From Amycolatopsis jejuensis (GTDB taxonomy: Bacteria; Actinomycetota; Actinomycetes; Mycobacteriales; Pseudonocardiaceae), in NCBI RefSeq assembly GCF_000717335.1, contig NZ_JNYZ01000035.1, forward strand, positions 27,474 to 91,473: a DNA stretch of 64,000 bases. Reading direction: 5' to 3'. Numbering within the stretch: position 1 is the stretch's first letter; each line of letters opens with the position of its first letter. This document shows positions 59,459 through 64,000 of this stretch, piece after piece. A model generated the notes under the pieces. That model searched no databases, had not been told where the DNA came from, and saw only the letters and a list, made by a program, of their open reading frames with translations. Made by a program: the position numbers and the translations under genes.

Positions 59459-60079
59459 TCACTCGAACCGGGACGGGTCTCCCGCGCCGTGCCGGACGAC
59501 CTCCGCCTCGCCGGAGGAGAAGTCGATGACCGTGGTGGGCTCCACGCCGCAGTCGCCGGAGTCGAGGACGGCGTCCAGCACGTGGTCGAGCTCCTCCTTG
59601 ATCTCCCAGCCCTGGGTGAGCGGTTCGCCGGAGTCGGGCAGCAGCAGCGTGCTCGACAGGATCGGTTCGCCCAGCTCGCCGAGCAGTTCCTGGGTCACCA
59701 CGTGGTCCGGGATCCGCACGCCGACGGTCTTCTTCTTGGCGTGCAGCAGCCGCCGCGGCACCTCCTTGGTGGCCGGGAGGATGAACGTGTACGGGCCCGG
59801 CGTGCTGGCCTTGATCGCGCGGAACACCGCGTTGTCGACGTGCACGAACTGCCCGAGCTGGGCGAAGTCCTGGCAGACGAGCGTGAAGTGGTGCCGGTGG
59901 TCGAGCTTGCGGATGGTGCGGATCCGCTCCATCCCCTGCTGGTTGCCGATGCGGCAGCCGAGCGCGAAGCACGAGTCGGTCGGATAGGCGATCAGCCCGT
60001 CGTTGCGCAGCAGGTCGACCACCTGGCCGAGAGCGCGGCGCTGCGGGTTCTGCGGGTGCACGTCGAAGTACCGGGCCAT
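59459..60079 (-). CDS. YrdC/YciO-type L-threonylcarbamoyladenylate synthase family protein
   Basis: 206 aa. The N-terminal nucleotide/threonine pocket reads NDGLIAYPTDSCFALGCRIG, KLDHRHHFTLVCQDFAQLGQFV and TPGPYTFILPATKEVPRRL, then VGVRIPDH and ILSSTLLLP. This matches the YciO branch rather than TsaC/Sua5 with its C-terminal extension. Family enzymes make threonylcarbamoyl-AMP for tRNA t6A; the YciO branch is less well characterised. It lies alone, divergent from an MgtC-family gene. Confidence 0.88.
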   Translation of the reverse strand: MARYFDVHPQNPQRRALGQVVDLLRNDGLIAYPTDSCFALGCRIGNQQGMERIRTIRKLDHRHHFTLVCQDFAQLGQFVHVDNAVFRAIKASTPGPYTFILPATKEVPRRLLHAKKKTVGVRIPDHVVTQELLGELGEPILSSTLLLPDSGEPLTQGWEIKEELDHVLDAVLDSGDCGVEPTTVIDFSSGEAEVVRHGAGDPSRFE

Positions 60080-60147
60080 TGCCCGAGCTTAGGCGTGCGC
60101 ACCGGGCCGGGCGCGCGGGCTCTCCCGGGGCCGGGCACAGTGGCGGG

Positions 60148-60867
60148 ATGCATGCTCTGTGGTCCACCGGCGAACAGTGGGCGCTGCTGCCGCCGGTACT
60201 GCTCGCCCTGGTGCTGAGCACCGTGATCGGCATCGAGCGGGAGGTCGGCAACAAACAGGCCGGCCTGCGCACGCACACGCTGGTGGGCGTCGGGTCGGCG
60301 GTGTTCATGCTGGTGTCGAAATACGGGTTCGCCGACCTGCTCGGCATCGAGCACGTGGCACTCGACCCGTCGCGGATCGCCGCGCAGATCGTGTCCGGCA
60401 TCGGCTTCGTCGGCGGCGGGCTGATCTTCGTCCGCCGCGACGCAGTCCGCGGCCTCACCACCGCGGCGACGGTGTGGCTCGCCGCCGCGGTCGGGGTCGC
60501 CTGCGGGGCCGGACTGCCGGTGCTCGCCGCCGCGACCACGGCCGGGCTCGTGGTGATCACCCGGGGATTCCCGCTGCTTTCCCGGTTCGTCGCGCGCCAT
60601 CGCCGCCGGCCACCCGTCCTCCGGTTGAGTTACGCCGACGGCCACGGCGTCCTGCGTGCCGTGCTCACGACGTGCACCGAACGGGGGTGGGCGGTACACC
60701 GGGTGGCGGTCGATCGTGAAACGGTTTCCGAAGAGGGACAACGGATCGCGGTCGTCACGCTGCTCCTGCAAGGACGCGGTGATCTTCCCGAGCTCACCGC
60801 GGAACTGGCCGAATTGCCCGGCGTACGAAGCACTGCGACCGGCGCGGAGGATCCGCTCGAAGATTGA
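60148..60867 (+). CDS. MgtC/SapB-family membrane protein
   Basis: 239 aa. The MgtC signature is LSTVIGIEREVGNKQAGLRTHTLVGVGSA (about 25-53), then IVSGIGFVGGGLIFVRRDAVRGLTTAATVW, with about four membrane helices in the first 160 residues. A cytoplasmic ACT-like C-terminal domain (about 175-235) follows, as in full-length MgtC proteins. The function is linked to Mg2+ homeostasis or acid stress in other bacteria. The ATG at 60148 follows GGCGGG. Confidence 0.9.
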   Translation: MHALWSTGEQWALLPPVLLALVLSTVIGIEREVGNKQAGLRTHTLVGVGSAVFMLVSKYGFADLLGIEHVALDPSRIAAQIVSGIGFVGGGLIFVRRDAVRGLTTAATVWLAAAVGVACGAGLPVLAAATTAGLVVITRGFPLLSRFVARHRRRPPVLRLSYADGHGVLRAVLTTCTERGWAVHRVAVDRETVSEEGQRIAVVTLLLQGRGDLPELTAELAELPGVRSTATGAEDPLED

Positions 60868-60986
60868 TCGGCCCCCGGTCTCGCACCGGACGCCACACTT
60901 CGGGCACACTGGAGGTACGCGAAAATCCCCGGCGCGGCAGGAAAAACGAGCGGCGGGGAGAAATCATCCAAATGGGAGGTGAGAGC

Positions 60987-61799
60987 ATGGCCCCCGGCGG
61001 CGGCGAGGACCTGATGTCCGTCCGGCCTGCCTTCGACCGTGCGTGGCGCGGCTACCACCGTGGCCAGGTCGAAGAATTCGCGACGTGGGTGGAGGCGGAA
61101 TTCCGGCGCCTGGCAGCAGAACGCGACGCGGCGGCCCGGCAGGCGGCCGAACTCGCCGAGCGCAACCGCGAACTGCGCGCGACGATCGACCGGATCAGCC
61201 GCACCCCCATCGAACCGGATGCCTTGCAGGAACGGTCCCGGCGCATGGTCGAACTGACCCGCGACGAGGCCACGGAGATCATCGCGCACGCCGAGCACAC
61301 GGCCGCCCGGATCATCGCCGACGCAAAAACCGAGGCCGTGCGGCTCACGGAGAAAGAACGCGCGCTGGTCGAAGCGGTGTCCCACGATCGGGAACAGCAA
61401 CGCCGGGAACACGAAGACGTGCTGCGCCGCGCGGCCGAAGAGCGCGCAGCTTTGGACGAGACCGCAGCGAAGGAACGTCAACGGCTGACGGAACACGTCA
61501 CGCGCACCCTGGCCGACCGCCGAACCGACGCAGTCCGCGAAATCGCCGACCGCACCACGTCCGCCCGCGCCGAAGCCGATCAGCTCGTCGGGGAAGCGAA
61601 GGCCCACGCCACTCACCTGGTGACCGACGCCGAACACCGGGTCGCCGAACTGGCCGCCGTGCAGCACCGGCTGAAGGCCGCACTGCGCGGTGCCCGCGAA
61701 CTCCTGGCCACCGCAAACGCCGACTTGGCCCCGGAAGGCACGCCGGTCCCGAACCAACGCCGTACGTCCGCCCTCACCGAGCCCAGCCCCACCGGCTGA
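60987..61799 (+). CDS. DivIVA/Wag31-like coiled-coil protein
   Basis: About 270 aa. The N-terminal RPAFDRAWRGYHRGQVEEFATWV resembles the DivIVA membrane-targeting segment (FdravRGYdrgQVd pattern). Almost all of the remaining 200 residues are charged heptad-type coiled coil (AERDAAARQAAELAERNREL). It probably localises at poles or membrane curvature; this is family-based. GGGAGGTGA lies 7 nt upstream of ATG 60987; an ATG at 60972 overlaps that site. The gene stands alone before csoR. Confidence 0.82.
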   Translation: MAPGGGEDLMSVRPAFDRAWRGYHRGQVEEFATWVEAEFRRLAAERDAAARQAAELAERNRELRATIDRISRTPIEPDALQERSRRMVELTRDEATEIIAHAEHTAARIIADAKTEAVRLTEKERALVEAVSHDREQQRREHEDVLRRAAEERAALDETAAKERQRLTEHVTRTLADRRTDAVREIADRTTSARAEADQLVGEAKAHATHLVTDAEHRVAELAAVQHRLKAALRGARELLATANADLAPEGTPVPNQRRTSALTEPSPTG

Positions 61800-61812
61800 G
61801 CCCCAGGCACAG

Positions 61813-61829
61813 ATACACCGGGAGGGTAT
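61813..61829. promoter_or_regulatory. CsoR operator at the csoR promoter
   Basis: The pseudo-palindrome ATACACCGGGAGGGTAT matches the CsoR box type. A -10-like TATAGT (61827-61832) overlaps its right end, so binding would block the promoter of csoR (start 61869). Confidence 0.7.
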
Positions 61830-61868
61830 AGTGGACTGGAAGTGTCCGATGAAGGGGAATGATGCGCG

Positions 61869-62150
61869 ATGACCGGCTACGGCAGTGAACGAGAGGCCTA
61901 CCTCAAACGCCTCCGCCGGATCGAAGGCCAGATCCGCGGCCTGCAGCGCATGGTGGAGCAGGACAAGTACTGCATCGACATCCTGACCCAAGTCTCCGCC
62001 GCGACGAAAGCCCTGCAGTCCTTCTCACTGGAACTACTGGACGAACACCTGGCAACCTGCGTGGTGGAAGCAGCTGCCGCCGGTGGCGAAGAAGCGGACC
62101 TGAAGGTACGCGAAGCATCGGACGCCATCGCGCGATTGGTGCGGTCCTGA
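61869..62150 (+). CDS. csoR: Copper-sensing CsoR-family repressor
   Basis: 93 aa four-helix DUF156 protein. The Cu(I) ligands are visible as Cys in DKYCIDILTQ, His in LDEHLATCVV and Cys four residues later (the C-H-C set). RLRRIEGQIRGLQRMVEQ forms the DNA-binding helix. It represses copper-resistance genes until Cu(I) binds. Operator boxes are present at its own promoter and at copZ. No copA P-type ATPase is seen in the window. The 3' end (TTGGTGCGGTCCTGACC) is the first unit of a downstream tandem repeat. Confidence 0.92.
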   Translation: MTGYGSEREAYLKRLRRIEGQIRGLQRMVEQDKYCIDILTQVSAATKALQSFSLELLDEHLATCVVEAAAAGGEEADLKVREASDAIARLVRS

Positions 62151-62520
62151 CCCTGGTGAACAGGGGCCGTGGTTGGTGCGGTCCTGACCGCGGTGCTGAC
62201 CTGGTGAACAAGCGGTCGCGGTTGGCGCGGTCCTCACCGCGGTCCTGACCTGGTGGACAACGGCCGCGCGGGCCAGGGTGACCACCGCGGTGATTGGCGC
62301 ACCGCTGAACGGCCGCGACTTGCGCAGGCCCCTGGGTGACCACCGCAACTGGCGCGCCGTGAGACAACCACGGCGACTTGCACAGGCTCGCGGCGACCAC
62401 GGCGACCGGTGAACGCCCGACAACCACCACAAGTCACACCCGCCCCAGGCAACCACCACAACCGGTGAACCCCAGGGGCAACCACGGCAAGTTACGCAGG
62501 CCCGGCACCTCCCCGGTTGA
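62136..62520. repeat. Degenerate tandem repeats between csoR and copZ
   Basis: Units beginning TTGGTGCGGTCCTGACC (or TTGGCGCGG...) start at 62136, 62173 and 62222; the first includes the csoR stop codon. They continue into a second family of about 30-36 nt units with the core (A/G)ACCAC(C/G)(G/A)C(A/G)A, at least six copies up to about 62510. No protein can be assigned. It looks like slippage-derived non-coding DNA between two convergent genes. Nothing recognisable is seen from 62521 to 62669. Confidence 0.55.
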
Positions 62521-62669
62521 TGATCCCCGAGACGTCAGCAACTTGCGCGAGCCGGGGCAACGACGGGTTCCCGGCCTCGGCTCGGCCGGTGAAGCTCGCC
62601 GCCCTGGACCCGGGCGGCGCACGACGCGCAGGTCATCCCGCCGATGACGAGTCCGTCCGAGCAATTTTG

Positions 62670-62876
62670 CTACGCGACAACCTGGTACCCGGCCTCGGCG
62701 ACAGCTGCCTCGACGGCGTCACGCGGCAGCGGCTCCTGGCTGGTGACCTTGACGGCTCCGGTGGCGAGGTCCACGTCGACCGTCTGCACCCCCGTCAGCC
62801 CGCTGACCTCCTCCTTCACCGCGCCGGCGCAGTGTCCGCACGTCATGCCCTCGACGGTGTAGGTGGCTTCGGTCAT
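62670..62876 (-). CDS. copZ: CopZ-like copper chaperone (HMA domain)
   Basis: 68 aa single heavy-metal-associated domain. The metal site is GMTCGHCAGAV (CxxC, about 10-20), followed by VDVDLATGAVKVTS and a C-terminal VAEAGYQVVA. It carries Cu(I) to an exporter or to CsoR. The ATG at 62876 has AAGGAG upstream. Its promoter has a TATAAA -10 inside a CsoR box. It is convergent with csoR across the repeat region. Confidence 0.92.
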   Translation of the reverse strand: MTEATYTVEGMTCGHCAGAVKEEVSGLTGVQTVDVDLATGAVKVTSQEPLPRDAVEAAVAEAGYQVVA

Positions 62877-62914
62877 CGCCGTGCTCCTTCTCGTGGGTCG
62901 TTCGCTGCCTCCTT

Positions 62915-62933
62915 TATACCCCTCGGGGGTAGG
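62915..62933. promoter_or_regulatory. CsoR operator at the copZ promoter
   Basis: TACCCC-tc-GGGGGTA (62917-62931) is the classic CsoR G/C-core palindrome with AT flanks. The minus-strand -10 TATAAA overlaps it. Confidence 0.8.
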
Positions 62934-62989
62934 GGTTTCACGCCCGCCCCGCTCGCGGCCTCGGATATCCGCCGGGGGAGACTTGCGGG

Positions 62990-63751
62990 ATGCGGAAGAT
63001 CTACGCGATCGGGATCGGGGCGGGCGACCCGGAGCATCTCACGGTTCAGGCGGTCGACCGGCTCAATCGCGTCGACGTCTTTTTCGTGCTGGACAAGGGC
63101 AACGCGAAGGCCGACCTGGTCCGGCTGCGGCAGGAGATCCTGGACCGGTTCGTGACCCGGCCGGGGTATCGCCTGGTGAGCGCGCAGGACCCGGACCGCG
63201 ACCGGACCCCCGCCGACTACCGCACCGCGGTCGCCGACTGGCACCGGCTCCGGACTGAGGTCTACGAGCAGCTCATCCGCGACGAGCTCGCCGACGGCGA
63301 GTCCGGTGCTTTCCTGGTGTGGGGCGACCCGGCGCTGTACGACAGCACTATCGCGCTGATCGAGGCGGTCCTGGCGCGCGGAAACGTCGCGTTCGAGTAC
63401 GAGGTGGTGCCGGGGATCAGCAGCATTTCGGCGCTGGTGGCGCGACACCGCACGACCATGAACCAGATCGGCCGCGCAGTGCAGCTCACGACCGGTCGCC
63501 GGCTGGCCGCAGGCTGGCCGGACGATGCCGACGACGTGTTCGTGCTGCTCGACGCGCACACGACTTTCGACCGGTACACGGATCGGGGGTTGTGGATCTA
63601 TTGGGGCGCGTACGTGGGGACGCCGGACGAGATCCTGCTTTCCGGCCCACTGGACGAGGCGCTGGCGGCAAAGATCCGGGATACGCGGGCCGCCGCTCGG
63701 GAACAGCACGGGTGGATCATGGACACGTACCTGCTGCGCCGACCGGAGTGA
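62990..63751 (+). CDS. cobF: Precorrin-6A synthase (deacetylating)
   Basis: 253 aa tetrapyrrole methylase. The N-terminal GIGAGDPEHLTVQAVDRLNRVDVFFVLDKG is typical of CobF, then GAFLVWGDPALYDSTI and YEVVPGISSISALVA (SAM site). A CobF-specific C-terminal region reads VFVLLDAHTTFDRYTDRGLWIYWGAYVGTPDE. It methylates precorrin-5 at C-1 with loss of the acetyl group in aerobic cobalamin synthesis. No other cob genes adjoin it. It is divergent from copZ. Confidence 0.93.
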   Translation: MRKIYAIGIGAGDPEHLTVQAVDRLNRVDVFFVLDKGNAKADLVRLRQEILDRFVTRPGYRLVSAQDPDRDRTPADYRTAVADWHRLRTEVYEQLIRDELADGESGAFLVWGDPALYDSTIALIEAVLARGNVAFEYEVVPGISSISALVARHRTTMNQIGRAVQLTTGRRLAAGWPDDADDVFVLLDAHTTFDRYTDRGLWIYWGAYVGTPDEILLSGPLDEALAAKIRDTRAAAREQHGWIMDTYLLRRPE

Positions 63752-63788
63752 GGCGGGGTTTTCGGGACCGATGGCGGGCATGCGCAAG

Positions 63789-63814
63789 GGGCCAGCCCCT
63801 GCTCGGGCTGGCCC
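63789..63814 (+). terminator. Hairpin after cobF
   Basis: GGGCCAGCCC-ctgctc-GGGCTGGCCC forms a perfect 10-bp stem 38 bp after the cobF stop. There is no T-run on the plus strand, so it may be a non-canonical actinobacterial terminator. Confidence 0.55.
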
Positions 63815-63835
63815 ACTGTTCTGGCCGCAGACACA

Positions 63836-63901
63836 AAAAGGGCTGGGCCCCGGGAGCACCCCCCGTGTGGGGGGGTGCTCGACCGGGGCCCAGCCCTTTT
63901 C
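63836..63901 (-). terminator. rRNA operon terminator
   Basis: The outer arms AAAAGGGCTGGGCCCCGG and CCGGGGCCCAGCCCTTTT (18 bp) and the inner arms AGCACCCCCC and GGGGGGTGCT (10 bp) around GTGTG are all perfect. On the minus strand the stem is followed by a T-run. It lies directly 3' of the 5S rRNA, so it is the terminator of the rRNA operon entering from the right. Confidence 0.9.
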
Positions 63902-63906
63902 ATGTT

Positions 63907-64000
63907 GAGTTCGGCGGTGTCCTACTCTCCCACAACCCTTCGGTTGCAGTACCATCGGCGCAATCAGGCTTAGCTTCCGGGTTCGGAATGGGACCGGGCG
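63907..64000 (-). rRNA. rrf: 5S ribosomal RNA (3' part)
   Basis: Read on the minus strand, the sequence runs toward GGGAGAGTAGGACACCGCCGAAC, the conserved 3' end of 5S rRNA, preceded by CGGAAGCTAAGCCTG, a conserved internal stretch. The 5' end (about 25 nt) is outside the window. It is the last gene of an rRNA operon transcribed leftward. Confidence 0.95.

Noticed and set aside
62151..62669. Repeat-rich DNA considered as a CRISPR array
   Set aside because: The units are degenerate, of variable length, without unique spacers, and no cas genes are present.

Overview
The window is high-GC DNA from an actinomycete. Supporting signs are mostly G/C third codon positions, frequent GTG starts, start/stop overlaps inside operons, an F420-type (Ddn-like) reductase, a DivIVA-like coiled-coil protein, a CsoR copper sensor, cobF and an actinobacterial-looking 5S rRNA. 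The family is probably Pseudonocardiaceae (Amycolatopsis-like), but that is an impression, not a placement. Almost everything here is accessory metabolism: many small catabolic operons, each beside a divergent regulator and often with a visible palindromic operator.

Layout. 1-5.5 kb: peptide ABC transporter with a co-transcribed M14 peptidase and a divergent MarR-type regulator. 5.5-9.6 kb: a DUF1963 protein, an NTF2-like/flavin monooxygenase fusion and a GAF regulator. 9.7-9.9 kb: two tRNA-Val genes, followed by an AT-richer island (about 9.9-14.0 kb) holding a gene-poor stretch and one large PHP-SMC (TrlF-like) ATPase gene with a possible coupled leader ORF. 14.0-19.5 kb: a tetrahydrofolate C1 operon (metF, purU, LigM/GcvT-type O-demethylase, folD, esterase) with a divergent TetR. 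19.5-28.3 kb: LysR, 2-keto-4-pentenoate hydratase-like enzyme, two quinone reductases, an MHS transporter, a metallo-beta-lactamase-fold enzyme, an acyl-CoA synthetase, a fumarylacetoacetase-fold enzyme and DUF1330. 28.4-36.4 kb: a two-component system next to an alcohol dehydrogenase / acyl-CoA ligase (frameshifted) / linalool dehydratase-isomerase-like / SCO operon, a CMD-family protein and a second metallo-hydrolase. 36.5-38.7 kb: membrane protein + TetR and an SDR that share an operator motif. 38.7-52.8 kb: an aromatic-ring degradation region (three-component Rieske dioxygenase, diol dehydrogenase, extradiol dioxygenase, C-C hydrolase, P450, acyl-CoA dehydrogenases, CoA-transferase, two IclR and one TetR regulator). 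52.9-57.3 kb: an aliphatic amidase operon (MarR, AmiC, AmiS, AmiE, AmiB). 57.3-63.8 kb: mostly housekeeping-like genes (Ddn-like, ECF42 sigma + DGPF protein, YciO/Sua5, MgtC, DivIVA-like, csoR, copZ, cobF). 63.9-64 kb: the 3' end of a 5S rRNA on the minus strand, with a very strong rRNA terminator.

The most interesting points are the tRNA-linked single-gene PHP-SMC ATPase (a candidate defence gene), the cytoplasmic linalool dehydratase-isomerase-like enzyme translationally coupled to an unanchored SCO protein, the amidase cluster in which a MarR regulator and a repeated TTYCATCTGG motif appear to replace AmiR antitermination, and several unusually clean operator palindromes. Functions are read from sequence motifs and family knowledge; no database search was possible.
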